Positions 23,905 through 32,607 of a DNA stretch of 37,531 nt are shown here, piece by piece (the first letter of the stretch is position 1; each line of letters opens with the position of its first letter). The stretch lies in NCBI GenBank assembly GCA_934271525.1, contig CAKQRL010000017.1, forward strand, positions 1-37,531, given 5' to 3'. The stretch comes from an uncultured Rhodocyclaceae bacterium (GTDB lineage: Bacteria > Pseudomonadota > Gammaproteobacteria > Burkholderiales > Rhodocyclaceae). The notes below the pieces were generated by a model. It did no database searches. It was given only the letters and a program-made list of their open reading frames with translations, and was not told the origin of the DNA. The translations under genes and the position numbers were made by a program.

Positions 23905-23953
23905 CCACAGTTAACCTTTTAAAGTTTCCAAAAAAATTAAGGCTTGCCGTGGA
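23905..23953. repeat. Decayed copy of the palindromic element
   Basis: CCACAGTTAACC and GGCTTGCCGTGGA arms with several mismatches, 49 bases overall, after the R-M pair. The decay suggests an old copy no longer under selection. Confidence 0.65.
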
Positions 23954-24038
23954 TTTTTTGTTTTTCTTAACAAATAATTGCAAACTAAAAAAACAAAATT
24001 AAAATTGAAGCAATACAAAATTTTTCCAAAGGTTTTTT

Positions 24039-25208
24039 ATGCGTTTTTTGGCCAACAAAAATATTATTTTGGGCATAACAGGTGGCATTGCGGCGTATAA
24101 ATCCGCTTATTTGTGCCGACTTTTAACCGAATGCAATGCCAATGTGCAAGTGGTGATGAGTAACGCCGCCACAAAATTCATCACGCCTTTGACCTTTGAG
24201 ACTTTGTCGCACCACAAGGTTTTGACCGACACTTTCACCGAACCCTTGGCGCATATTGATTTTGCCAAAACAGCCGATTTAATTTTAATTGCGCCCGCTT
24301 CTGCCAACACTTTGGCGCATTTGGCAAATGGTTTGGCCAACAATTTATTACAAAATATTGTTCTGGCGCGCCGCTGCCCTTTGTTGCTGGCGCCCGCGAT
24401 GAACACGGCAATGTGGGAAAATCCCGCCACCAAACGCAATGTGGCAATGTTGGAAAATGATGGCATTCAAATTTTGCATCCCATTTGCGGCACCTTGGCT
24501 TGTGGCGATGTGGGAAGAGGCAAAATGATGGAACCTGCTGGAATTTTGGAAGCGGCGGAATTGCTTTTGTCGCCCAAAATTTTAAAGGACAAAAAAATTG
24601 TTATCACGGCAGGACCAACTTTTGAAAAAATTGATTCGGTGCGCGGTTTAACCAATTTGTCTTCGGGCAAAATGGGTTACGCTTTGGCGCACGCTGCCAA
24701 AAATGCGGGCGCCAAGGTTACGTTGATTAGCGGCAAAGTGGCACTGCCAGCGCCAGAAAACGTGGATTTTATTGCCACTACCAGCGCCGAAGAAATGCAC
24801 CGCGCGGCGTTGTCTTTTTTGGGCAAAATGGATGTGTTTATTTCCGTTGCCGCCGTCTCGGACTATCGCCCCAAAAACGCGGTTGCCCACAAACTTAAAA
24901 AAAATAAAGAGCGCTTGAATACTTTGGAATTAACCGAAAACCCCGATATTTTGGCGGAAATTGCTGCGGCAAAAAATGCGCCATTTTGCGTGGGATTTGC
25001 CGCAGAAAGTGAAAATTTGCTTGCCAACGCGCGCGAAAAACGGCAGAAAAAAAACATTCCTTTGATTGTTGCCAACGATATTGCGCAAGGTTTTGGCGGA
25101 GAAAATAATCGTATTTTTTTAATTGATTCTGACAATCAAAGCGAATTTTTTGGCAAAAAAACCGATTTGGCTTGGGAAATTATCCAAAACATTGCACAAA
25201 AACTCTGA
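24039..25208 (+). CDS. coaBC: Bifunctional phosphopantothenoylcysteine decarboxylase / phosphopantothenate-cysteine ligase
   Basis: 389 aa. CoaC half (1-180): FMN-binding GITGGIAAYKS (12-22), active His in AHIDFA (H72), PAMN (119-122) and the catalytic Cys C155 in CGTLACGDVGRGKM. CoaB half (190-389): ITAGPTFEKIDSVRGLTN, SSGKMGYALA and VAAVSDYRPKN. The enzyme makes 4-phosphopantetheine for coenzyme A. Full length and colinear with proteobacterial Dfp. Start ATG 24039; a monocistronic gene bounded by a decayed and an intact repeat. Confidence 0.96.
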   Translation: MRFLANKNIILGITGGIAAYKSAYLCRLLTECNANVQVVMSNAATKFITPLTFETLSHHKVLTDTFTEPLAHIDFAKTADLILIAPASANTLAHLANGLANNLLQNIVLARRCPLLLAPAMNTAMWENPATKRNVAMLENDGIQILHPICGTLACGDVGRGKMMEPAGILEAAELLLSPKILKDKKIVITAGPTFEKIDSVRGLTNLSSGKMGYALAHAAKNAGAKVTLISGKVALPAPENVDFIATTSAEEMHRAALSFLGKMDVFISVAAVSDYRPKNAVAHKLKKNKERLNTLELTENPDILAEIAAAKNAPFCVGFAAESENLLANAREKRQKKNIPLIVANDIAQGFGGENNRIFLIDSDNQSEFFGKKTDLAWEIIQNIAQKL

Positions 25209-25212
25209 TTTT

Positions 25213-25262
25213 CCACGGTGAACGCATTATTTTTTTGAAAAAAATAATGTGTTGACCGTGGA
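25213..25262. repeat. 50-bp palindromic element, intact copy (convergent junction)
   Basis: CCACGGTGAACG arm, T7-G-A7 centre, TGTTGACCGTGGA arm. The 5-base spacers CATTA and TAATG also pair, giving a near-continuous hairpin. Lies 4 bases after coaBC and 2 bases from the waaF stop. Confidence 0.88.
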
Positions 25263-25264
25263 TT

Positions 25265-26281
25265 TTAATGAAGCATTTTTTGCAAGGTTTTGAAGATTTG
25301 CTCGGGCGTGATTTGTTGCAAGCAGTTCAAATGTTGCAATGGGCATTTGCGTTTGAAGCACGGCGAGCAGGCAAGGTTGAGTCGGATGATTTTGGCTTTG
25401 TTGTTTAAAGGCGGCGTGAAATCGGGCGATGATGAACCGTAAATAGCCACAAGCGGGCGATTCAAAGCGCTTGCCACATGCATTAAACCTGAATCGTTGC
25501 AAACCACGGCGCGTGTAATGGCGATTAAATCAATGGCATCAATTAGTTCCGTTTTGCCGCACAAGTTCACGGCATTTGGCGCAATTTCTGTGATGATGCG
25601 CGCTGCTTGCGCGTCTTTGTTGGTGCCAATCACCCAAATCGCAAGGTTTAAAGGTAATAAACGTTTGGCAAGTTCCGCAAAATATTCCGCCGGCCAGCGT
25701 TTGGCGGGGCCAAATTCTGCGCCCGGGCAAAAAATAACAACGCCCGCTGGTGGCATATTTAAAGAGAATTTTTTTAAAAGCGGCGCGGGGTCGTGCGCGG
25801 TTAAATGCGGAAAATCCATCGGCACGTCAAAATGCGCCCCGCGTTTATTAAACGCTTCGCCCAAGTGAAAAAAGCGCTTTGCCATTTTGGGCAGTGCAAT
25901 TTCGTCCAAAAAAAATCGGTGGTTGAGCAACACAAAACGCGCTTCGCCCGTGTAGCCCACGCGCAGCGGAATGCGCGCAAACCACGGCACCAACGCCGAT
26001 TTAAAGGAATTGGGCAACACAAAAGCCGCATCGTAATTGTTGGCGCGCAGGCGTTCGCCCCAGTGGTAGCGCCCTTTTAAATCCAATTCGCCGTGGGCAA
26101 AGTGGCATTCAAACACTTCATCAACTTGCGCCATTCGGGTGTAAAGTTGTGCCACAGCGCGCGGGGCAAGCACATCAATGCGCAAGTCTTTGTGCGCTTT
26201 TTTTAAGCGCATTAAAAGAACTTGCGACATCACGGCATCGCCCACCCAAGAAGGCGCGATGATTAAAGCACGCTCTGGCAT
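25265..26281 (-). CDS. waaF: Lipopolysaccharide heptosyltransferase II
   Basis: 338 aa GT9 enzyme that adds the second L-glycero-D-manno-heptose to the LPS inner core. Landmarks: LIIAPSWVGDAVMSQ at the N-terminus, FCPGAEFGPAKRWPAEYFAELA, and NDSGLMHVASALNRPLVAIYG followed by SSSPDFTPPL, all diagnostic of WaaF. Start chosen at ATG 26281 (MPERALII); the frame's upstream ATG would overlap ilvE. It is the second gene of an ilvE-waaF unit, 20 bases after ilvE. In many betaproteobacteria a small zinc-finger gene sits between the two; it is missing here. Confidence 0.93.
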   Translation of the reverse strand: MPERALIIAPSWVGDAVMSQVLLMRLKKAHKDLRIDVLAPRAVAQLYTRMAQVDEVFECHFAHGELDLKGRYHWGERLRANNYDAAFVLPNSFKSALVPWFARIPLRVGYTGEARFVLLNHRFFLDEIALPKMAKRFFHLGEAFNKRGAHFDVPMDFPHLTAHDPAPLLKKFSLNMPPAGVVIFCPGAEFGPAKRWPAEYFAELAKRLLPLNLAIWVIGTNKDAQAARIITEIAPNAVNLCGKTELIDAIDLIAITRAVVCNDSGLMHVASALNRPLVAIYGSSSPDFTPPLNNKAKIIRLNLACSPCFKRKCPLQHLNCLQQITPEQIFKTLQKMLH

Positions 26282-26301
26282 TGTGTTTTTTTTAAACTTT
26301 T

Positions 26302-27222
26302 TTAAACGGGAAAAAGCCAATCGGCATGCGTTTTGTCTTTGCCAGATACCACATCAAAAAAGCGTTGTTGCAGTTTTTCGGTAATGGGACCACGCGAGCC
26401 AATGCCAATTTGCCGATCATCCACTTCACGAATGGGTGTAATTTCTGCCGCCGTGCCGCTGAAAAACATTTCATCGGCGGTGTAGACTTCATCGCGCGTG
26501 ATGCGTTTTTGAATTACCTTGTAACCCAATTCTTCGGCAAGCGTGATGACCGAGCGGCGCGTGATGCCGTTCAAACAACTTGCCAAGTCTGGTGTGTAAA
26601 TCACGCCATCTTTCACGATGAAGATATTTTCGCCTGAACCTTCTGCCACAAAACCTTCTGAATCAAGCAACACGGCTTCATCGTAACCCATGGAGGTTAC
26701 TTCATTATTTGCCAAAATAGAATTGACATAATTGCCGCCCACTTTGGCGCGCACCATAAAAACATTAACGTGCAAGCGCGTGTAGCTTGAAACTTTCACG
26801 CGAATGCCGCGTTTCATCCCTTCTTCGCCCAAATAAGCGCCCCAAGGCCAAGCGGCAATAATCACATGAACGGTGACACCTTTGGGTGAGACGCCCAATT
26901 TGTCTGAACCAAAAAACGCCAGCGGGCGAATGTAGCCCGAATCCAAGTTGTTGGCGCGAATCACTTCTTTTTGCGCTTCATTTAAGGTTTCGCGGTCAAA
27001 AGGCAAGGGCATTTGCACAATGTGTGCGGATTCAAAAAAGCGATTGGTGTGGTCATTTAAGCGAAAAATCGCCGCGCCAGAAGGCGTTTTGTAAGCTCTC
27101 ACGCCTTCAAAAATGCTCAAACCATAATGCAAAGAATGCGTTAAAACGTGCGTATTGGCATCGCGCCACGGCACCAATTTGCCATCCATCCAAATAAAAC
27201 CATCGCGATTAGACATGGACAT
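26302..27222 (-). CDS. ilvE: Branched-chain amino acid aminotransferase IlvE
   Basis: 306 aa class IV PLP aminotransferase. Landmarks: HSLHYGLSIFEGVRAY, the PLP lysine in RAKVGGNYVNSILA, GYDEAVLLDSEGFVAEGSGEN and the FFSGTAAEITP block. AAGGAG (minus strand, about 27232-27237) supports ATG 27222; ATG 27216 is possible. It transaminates Leu, Ile and Val. It is the first gene of the ilvE-waaF operon and diverges from gltX across a perfect palindrome. Confidence 0.95.
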   Translation of the reverse strand: MSMSNRDGFIWMDGKLVPWRDANTHVLTHSLHYGLSIFEGVRAYKTPSGAAIFRLNDHTNRFFESAHIVQMPLPFDRETLNEAQKEVIRANNLDSGYIRPLAFFGSDKLGVSPKGVTVHVIIAAWPWGAYLGEEGMKRGIRVKVSSYTRLHVNVFMVRAKVGGNYVNSILANNEVTSMGYDEAVLLDSEGFVAEGSGENIFIVKDGVIYTPDLASCLNGITRRSVITLAEELGYKVIQKRITRDEVYTADEMFFSGTAAEITPIREVDDRQIGIGSRGPITEKLQQRFFDVVSGKDKTHADWLFPV

Positions 27223-27256
27223 TTTTTGATTCTCCTTAAAAGCGTTCATTTTACGC

Positions 27257-27330
27257 TTGAATTTTTAAAAAAAATTTGTCGTTGACCGTGGATTTTTTAA
27301 AAAATCCACGGTCAACGGCAAAAAATTTTA
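27257..27330. repeat. Two element halves in reversed (R-L) order; 38-bp perfect palindrome
   Basis: CGTTGACCGTGGATTTTTT at 27280-27298 followed by its exact complement to 27317. This is right arm then left arm, the reverse of the order at gene ends, and lies between divergent ilvE and gltX, where promoters are expected. Confidence 0.85.
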
Positions 27331-27393
27331 AAAATAATTTAAAAAAAATTGAAAAATAATAAAATAATGCCTTTTTGAAAAAGCGATTTGAAA

Positions 27394-28800
27394 ATGATTA
27401 AAACCCGATTTGCGCCAAGCCCTACTGGATTTTTACACATTGGCGGTGCGCGCACTGCGCTTTTTTCGTGGGCTTATGCCAGACATTGCGGCGGAAAATT
27501 TGTTTTGCGCATTGAAGATACCGATTTGGAACGCTCAACCAATGCCGCAACCCAAGGCATTTTGGATGGTATGGCGTGGTTGAATTTAAATTATGAAGAA
27601 GGGCCTTTTTTCCAAACGCAACGCTTTGCGCGCTACAAAGAAGTGATTGCGCAAATGCTAAAAAACGGCACGGCGTATTATTGCTACACCAGCAAAGAAG
27701 AATTAGAAAAAATGCGCAAAGAACAAGAAGCGCAAAAAATCAAACCGCGCTACAACGGCATTTGGCGCCCAGAAGAAGGCAAAACCTTGCCGCCAATTCC
27801 AAGTGGGGCATCCCCTGTGGTGCGTTTTAAAAATCCCAAAGAAGGCAGCGTGGTGTGGAATGATTTTGTTAAAGGCAGAATTGAAATTCAAAACAGCGAG
27901 TTGGACGATTTGATTATTGCCCGCGCGGACGGCACGCCCACTTACAATTTTTGCGTGGTGGTGGATGATTTTGATATGGGCATTACGCACGTTATTCGGG
28001 GCGATGACCACATCAACAACACGCCGCGGCAAATCAATATTTTAAAAGCCTTGGGCGCAAAAATTCCCGAATACGCGCATTTGTCTATGATTTTGGGCGA
28101 TGACGGCACCAAACTTTCCAAACGGCACGGCGCGGTGTCGGTGATGCAATACAAAGAGGATGGTTTTTTGCCTGAGGCGGTTTTGAATTATTTGGCGCGC
28201 TTGGGTTTTGCACACGGCGATGATGAAATTTTTTCAATGAATCAACTCATAGAATGGTTTGATTTAAACAAAATCACACCTTCTTCGGCGCAATTTAATA
28301 CTGAAAAATTAAAATGGCTTAATCAACATTATATTAAAGAAAAAAACATTGCCGATTTAAAACTTTTATTAAAACCTTTTGTCAAGCAAGAAGGTTTTTT
28401 AAATCAAGTTGAAGAAAATGAATCTTTGTATGAAAATTTAATTAGTTTATACAAAGAACGCGTGCAAACTTTAAAAGAATTGGCAAAAGAAATTGCGCCG
28501 TTTTTCCAAGCGATTGATTTAGATTTTGATTTGTTAAAAGAATTTGATTTAAAATCCAATCAAAACGCATTTTTACAATTAAAAAATGCCTTTGAAAATT
28601 TAAACGATTGGCAAAAAGAAAATATCAATACCGAATTTAAAAAGGTATTAAAAGAAAACAAACTGAAAATGCCTGTTTTGGCAATGCCTTTGCGCGTTGT
28701 TTTATTAGGAAAAACACACACGCCATCGGTGGATTGTGTTTTGGAATATATGGGAAGAGAAAAAACCTGCAATGCCATTGAAACAATTTTAAAATTTTAA
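27394..28800 (+). CDS. gltX: Glutamate-tRNA ligase
   Basis: 468 aa class I synthetase from ATG 27394 (a TTG two codons earlier is rejected). HIGH-type motif APSPTGFLHIGG (7-18) and KMSKS-type KLSKR (240-244), plus RIEDTDLERST and GDDHINNTPRQ. The anticodon-binding C-terminal half (330-468) is encoded by conspicuously AT-rich DNA with many Lys/Asn/Leu codons. It charges tRNA-Glu (and in many betaproteobacteria lacking GlnRS also tRNA-Gln). The motif TPTYNF is in its usual place. Confidence 0.96.
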   Translation: MIKTRFAPSPTGFLHIGGARTALFSWAYARHCGGKFVLRIEDTDLERSTNAATQGILDGMAWLNLNYEEGPFFQTQRFARYKEVIAQMLKNGTAYYCYTSKEELEKMRKEQEAQKIKPRYNGIWRPEEGKTLPPIPSGASPVVRFKNPKEGSVVWNDFVKGRIEIQNSELDDLIIARADGTPTYNFCVVVDDFDMGITHVIRGDDHINNTPRQINILKALGAKIPEYAHLSMILGDDGTKLSKRHGAVSVMQYKEDGFLPEAVLNYLARLGFAHGDDEIFSMNQLIEWFDLNKITPSSAQFNTEKLKWLNQHYIKEKNIADLKLLLKPFVKQEGFLNQVEENESLYENLISLYKERVQTLKELAKEIAPFFQAIDLDFDLLKEFDLKSNQNAFLQLKNAFENLNDWQKENINTEFKKVLKENKLKMPVLAMPLRVVLLGKTHTPSVDCVLEYMGREKTCNAIETILKF

Positions 28801-28859
28801 ATAAAATTTAAAATAATTTTATTAAAAAAAATGTTTTAAAAATTCCAAAAAGGAAAAAA

Positions 28860-30113
28860 ATGCAATTTTTGAATGATTGGATTAGTGAATCGCCAACGCC
28901 ATGGCATGTGGTTGAAAATGCCAAAAATAGTTTAAAAACAAAAGGCGCATTTGAATTAAATTGGGCAAAAGAATGGCAAATGCTTCAAAAAAATACGCCT
29001 TATTTTTTAAGCCAAAATGGCGCTTTCATTGCCTTTGTTTTGGGGAATAATAATTTAGAAGAAACTGGTTTTGTTGTGGCGGCATCGCACACCGATTCGC
29101 CAACTTTTTATATTAAAAGCCAACCGGAAAAAATTCAAAATCATTTGTGTTTGTTATCCAGCGATGTTTATGGCGGCGCCATTATTCCTTCTTTTGTGGA
29201 TCAAGAATTGTCCATTGCTGGGGAAATTATAGATGAAAATTTAAATACGCATTTGTTTAATTTCAAAAAACCACTTTTAAAATTAGCGGAATTGCCTATT
29301 CATTTAAATAGAAATGTAAATCAAGAAGGTTTAAAATTTAACAAACAAACCGAACTTAATTTATTATTTGGCAATGTGGATGAAAACAATTTTAAATTTT
29401 TAAATTACTTGGAAAAAGAAACAAAAATCAAAAATATTTTAAATTTTAATGCTTTGGTTTACCCATTTGAAAAAGGAGAGTTTTGGGGATTAAACAATGA
29501 ATTTTATTCCAATGCACGTTTGGATAATTTAATTTCTGTTTTTTTAAGTTTAAAAGCATTTTTGGATATTGATTTTCAAAACAATCAAAAAAACATTATG
29601 TTGATTTTATTCAACAATGAAGAAATTGGCAGCCAAACAGCAGAAGGAGCAAAAGGCGCTTTTATTCAAGATTTTTTCAAGCGTTTGTTTGAAAATCAAT
29701 ATTTAAATAAAGAAAAAGAAATAATTTGTAAAAATCATTCTTTTGTTTTAAGTTTGGATGCTGCGCATGCTTTTCATCCTAATTATCCGCAATATTTTGA
29801 ACCGAATCATTATTTGAATATCAATCAAGGTTTGGGCATTAAAATCAATCGCAATGGTAATTATTTAAATAATTCCAAAATATTGGCAAAAATAAAAAAA
29901 GTTTTCATTCAAAATAAAATGCCGTTTCAAATTTATGAAAATCGTGCGGATTTATCTTGCGGTTCCACGGTGGGGCCCATTTTAAATGCGGCTTTGGGTT
30001 TTTCTGGTGTGGATTTGGGCGCACCACTTTGGGCAATGCATTCCGCACGTGAAACGGCTGGCGTGAAAGATTGCCAAAACTTGTTGCGTTTTTTAAATAT
30101 TGTTTTTAAATAA
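28860..30113 (+). CDS. M18 family aminopeptidase
   Basis: 417 aa. Two-metal aminopeptidase landmarks: SHTDSP (H77, D79), DVYGGAII, ARLDNLIS, NNEEIGSQTAEGA with the catalytic Glu pair, SLDAAHAFHPNYP, and the C-terminal MHSARETAG with a metal His. It removes acidic or other N-terminal residues from peptides in the cytoplasm. Family length is about 420-440 aa, so it is complete. AAAAAGGA precedes ATG 28860. Its DNA is very AT-rich, like the gltX 3' half. It could be co-transcribed with gltX (59-base gap). Substrate preference cannot be read from sequence. Confidence 0.93.
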   Translation: MQFLNDWISESPTPWHVVENAKNSLKTKGAFELNWAKEWQMLQKNTPYFLSQNGAFIAFVLGNNNLEETGFVVAASHTDSPTFYIKSQPEKIQNHLCLLSSDVYGGAIIPSFVDQELSIAGEIIDENLNTHLFNFKKPLLKLAELPIHLNRNVNQEGLKFNKQTELNLLFGNVDENNFKFLNYLEKETKIKNILNFNALVYPFEKGEFWGLNNEFYSNARLDNLISVFLSLKAFLDIDFQNNQKNIMLILFNNEEIGSQTAEGAKGAFIQDFFKRLFENQYLNKEKEIICKNHSFVLSLDAAHAFHPNYPQYFEPNHYLNINQGLGIKINRNGNYLNNSKILAKIKKVFIQNKMPFQIYENRADLSCGSTVGPILNAALGFSGVDLGAPLWAMHSARETAGVKDCQNLLRFLNIVFK

Positions 30114-30120
30114 AAAAAAT

Positions 30121-30182
30121 CCACGGTCAACGGATTATTTTTTTGAAAATAACTTTTAAAAAAATTTTAAGTTGACCGTGGA
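30121..30182. repeat. Palindromic element, extended copy (62 bp, convergent junction)
   Basis: CCACGGTCAACG and AGTTGACCGTGGA arms; the centre carries an extra A/T-rich stretch. Between the M18 peptidase and the B-box protein stops. Confidence 0.82.
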
Positions 30183-30186
30183 TTTT

Positions 30187-30218
30187 TTAAATTTATTTAA
30201 ATTTAAATTTAAATTTAA
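30187..30218. repeat. Short TTTAAA-type tandem repeat at the end of the B-box gene
   Basis: Successive ATTTAA units immediately after the palindromic element, including the B-box gene's stop codon (30215-30217). Confidence 0.6.
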
Positions 30219-30784
30219 GCGTTTTGTAAATTAGTCAATAAAGATTCTTGTTCGTTGATGTGCGCCAAAAGTTTTTTGCGTCCATTTAAAACATTGAAAG
30301 CAAAAATAAGATAAAAAATGGGGAACAAAAAACAACGCAAAACAAAACCGATAATTATTCCAATTAAAGCGCCGCCCGCAACCGATTGATTGGAGCTGCT
30401 TAACCACAAAGTGGTTTGGATCTGGTCGGCATCTGTTGCGGGCGCCGAGAGCATTTTGGCGCCAATGCCCCAAGCAATCAAAAGGTAAATAATGGCTTGA
30501 ATAATGGGGTCGGCGTTTTCAAAGGTTGTGAATTTAATATAAGCCAAACAAAATAAACCTATTGCCAACAAAACGGACAAAATAATCAATTTTTTCATAT
30601 CTTGTTTGATTAAACCTTTGCATTCGCCAATGGCATTTTTGATGCTTTCCATGGCGCAAGCGTTGCAAAGCGTTTTGCCGTTGAGCATTCTTTGGCGATT
30701 TTCCACACATTGGGTGCACATTCCCATATTGCATTGTTGGCATTGCGCCACCGCCGATTCACTGGAATGTTTGACACAATTCAT
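30215..30784 (-). CDS. B-box zinc-finger membrane protein, function unknown
   Basis: 189 aa. The N-terminus is a B-box-like zinc finger with paired ligands C3/H6, C15/C18, C23/C26 and C40/C43. Residues 65-160 hold about four hydrophobic helices, and the C-terminus is charged. Bacterial proteins with this layout are widespread but uncharacterised; the finger is probably cytoplasmic and could bind a protein partner. Start ATG 30784. No operon partner; divergent from amt across a 358-base gap. Confidence 0.75.
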   Translation of the reverse strand: MNCVKHSSESAVAQCQQCNMGMCTQCVENRQRMLNGKTLCNACAMESIKNAIGECKGLIKQDMKKLIILSVLLAIGLFCLAYIKFTTFENADPIIQAIIYLLIAWGIGAKMLSAPATDADQIQTTLWLSSSNQSVAGGALIGIIIGFVLRCFLFPIFYLIFAFNVLNGRKKLLAHINEQESLLTNLQNA

Positions 30785-31142
30785 TTTTTAATCCTTTAAG
30801 TTGTGAAAAATAAAATTATAACCAACCAAAAAAAAATAAAACTCTTCTTTATTGGTATTTTTTGATAAGAAAAAACATTTGAAAGGTATTCTTTTGATAA
30901 AAGAATCTAGGCTTTTCGCATTTTCACCAACATTTTTTGAAGAGCTTTTTAACAAGCATTTTTCAAAAAAAATTCACGTTTACCGTGGAAAATAGCGGTT
31001 TTTAGGTGTTTTTGTTACAAAACGCAAAATTTTGCAATATAAAAAACAAAAGAATGTTACACAACGATGGATTTTTTCTTGTTTGGCGTGGATTTATAAA
31101 AAAATCCTTCCATTTTTTTATTTCAAATGAAAGGAGGTCAAA
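30785..31142. promoter_or_regulatory. 358-base divergent regulatory region between the B-box gene and amt
   Basis: Contents: a direct repeat GGTATT(C)TTTTGATAA at 30854 and 30885 (31 bases apart), the second forming the palindrome ATTCTTTTGATAAAAGAAT (30888-30906); a repeat half (30959-30989); TTGTTA ... CAATAT with a 17-base spacer near 31012-31040 as a possible promoter, whose spacer contains the palindrome GCAAAATTTTGC (31024-31035). GGAGG before amt (31133-31137). No gene is seen. Assignments are by eye. Confidence 0.4.
30959..30989. repeat. Half copy of the palindromic element (centre plus right arm), divergent junction
   Basis: T5-C-A8 centre and CGTTTACCGTGGA. Only the right-arm half is present, in the same sense as the first half at the other divergent junctions. 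Confidence 0.75.
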
Positions 31143-32372
31143 ATGGATGCAGCGAACACCGCATTTTTAATGCTTTGTTCTTTGTTGGTGCTGTTGATGA
31201 CACCGAGTTTGGCAATGTTTTATTCGGGGTTGGTCAGCACCAAAAACACGCTCAACACCATTATGAACGGCTTTATCGTCTTTGGCGTGATTTCGTTGCA
31301 ATGGATTGTTTTGGGCTATTCCTTGGCGTTTAGCGGCGATATCTCTGGCATTGTTGGCACGCTGGATTTTGCCTTTTTGGAAAACGTCTCAGGCGTAAAT
31401 GAAAACGGCGTGCCGAATCTGCTCAATATGGCGTTTCAAATGATGTTTGCTTTGATTGCCACATCCATCATCACGGGTTCGCTCGTGGGGCGTGTGAAGT
31501 TGGGCGTTTTGGTTGTTTTCTTGCTGTTTTGGAGCACCTTCGTCTATGACTTTTTGGCGCATATGGTTTGGGGCGGCGGCTTTTTGCAAAAAAGTGGTGG
31601 GCTAGATTTTGCAGGCGGCGGCGTGGTGCATATCAGCTCTGGCGTGGCTGGTTTGGTGGGCGCTTTGTTGGTTGGCGCACGCAAAACCATCAACACACCG
31701 CACAATGAAGCGCATTCCGTGCCTTATGCCTTTTTGGGCGCTATTTTGCTTTTTATCGGCTGGTTGGGTTTTAATGCTGGTAGTTCTGGCAAGGTGGATG
31801 AAATTGCGGTCAATGCCTTTGTGGTTACCATCATTTCAGCATCATCGGGTTTTGTGGTGTGGGTTTTGTTGGAATGGTTTAAGGAAAAGCGTCCCACCAT
31901 TTTGGGGTCGTTGAGCGGTTTAATTGCTGGCTTGGTTGGCATCACACCCGCTTGCGGTTATGTTGGCGTTTGGTCATCTGTTTTAATCGGCGGCATTTCG
32001 GCTTTGCTTTGCTATTATGCGTTGAGCATCATCAAATACCGCTTGCATTGGGACGACAGCTTGGATGCTTTTTCCTTGCACGGCATCGGCGGCATTTGGG
32101 GCGGCATTGCAACGGGTTTGTTTGCAAGCGGCAGTGTTAATCCGGCAGTTGTTGCCGAAGGCGCGCTGGGTGAAGGGCTTTTGATTAGCGGCTCGTGGCA
32201 TTTGTTTGCCGAACAACTCTGGGCAATTGTGGTTTGCGCTGGATTGTCTGCCATCATCAGCTTTGTGATTTTTAAGGCGATTGCATTCTTTACCGACTTG
32301 CGTGTGAGAAGCGGTGCCGAGCGCATTGGGTTGGATGCCGCCATCCACGGCGAAAACGCTTACAACATTTGA
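31143..32372 (+). CDS. amt: Ammonium transporter Amt
   Basis: 409 aa, eleven predicted helices. The entry and pore residues are visible: the twin-His positions in DFAGGGVVHISSG and in SLHGIGGIWGG, and the conserved Asp-containing TFVYDFLAHMVWGGG. The start has an AAGGAGG site 6 bases upstream. The C-terminal tail (TDLRVRSGAERIGLD) is the cytosolic part that interacts with PII proteins. In most bacteria amt is preceded by glnK; here it is not. An intrinsic terminator follows the gene. Confidence 0.95.
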   Translation: MDAANTAFLMLCSLLVLLMTPSLAMFYSGLVSTKNTLNTIMNGFIVFGVISLQWIVLGYSLAFSGDISGIVGTLDFAFLENVSGVNENGVPNLLNMAFQMMFALIATSIITGSLVGRVKLGVLVVFLLFWSTFVYDFLAHMVWGGGFLQKSGGLDFAGGGVVHISSGVAGLVGALLVGARKTINTPHNEAHSVPYAFLGAILLFIGWLGFNAGSSGKVDEIAVNAFVVTIISASSGFVVWVLLEWFKEKRPTILGSLSGLIAGLVGITPACGYVGVWSSVLIGGISALLCYYALSIIKYRLHWDDSLDAFSLHGIGGIWGGIATGLFASGSVNPAVVAEGALGEGLLISGSWHLFAEQLWAIVVCAGLSAIISFVIFKAIAFFTDLRVRSGAERIGLDAAIHGENAYNI

Positions 32373-32436
32373 ATGGGAGATTTTTGATGAGAACGCAAAA
32401 AACTTCCAAACCGCACCATCGGCTTCACAAATTGAG

Positions 32437-32465
32437 AATCGGCGCACAGCGCCGATTTTTTTTTG
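32437..32465 (+). terminator. Intrinsic terminator after amt
   Basis: AATCGGCGC-ACA-GCGCCGATT stem then eight or more T. Perfect nine-base arms. Confidence 0.9.
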
Positions 32466-32477
32466 TTTTTAAAAAAT

Positions 32478-32527
32478 CCACGGTAAACTTTGAAAAATTT
32501 TGAAAAAAACAATTGGTTTACCGTGGA
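32478..32527. repeat. 50-bp palindromic element, intact copy (convergent junction)
   Basis: CCACGGTAAAC arm, decayed T-half of the centre, G-A7, GGTTTACCGTGGA arm. Just after the amt terminator and before the mltF stop, giving a double terminator arrangement like that at the first pilin gene. Confidence 0.88.
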
Positions 32528-32607
32528 TTTTTGTATTTTTTTAAAAAACGGTAACTGGTTTGGGCGCTTTTATAAAAACTAAGCCACAAAAAGCGTGCGG
32601 GTTTTAA

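Noticed and set aside
32387..32503. Small basic ORF (38 codons) after amt with GGGAGA upstream
   Set aside because: It reads through the amt terminator and into a palindromic element, so it is unlikely to be transcribed in full; no recognisable homology.
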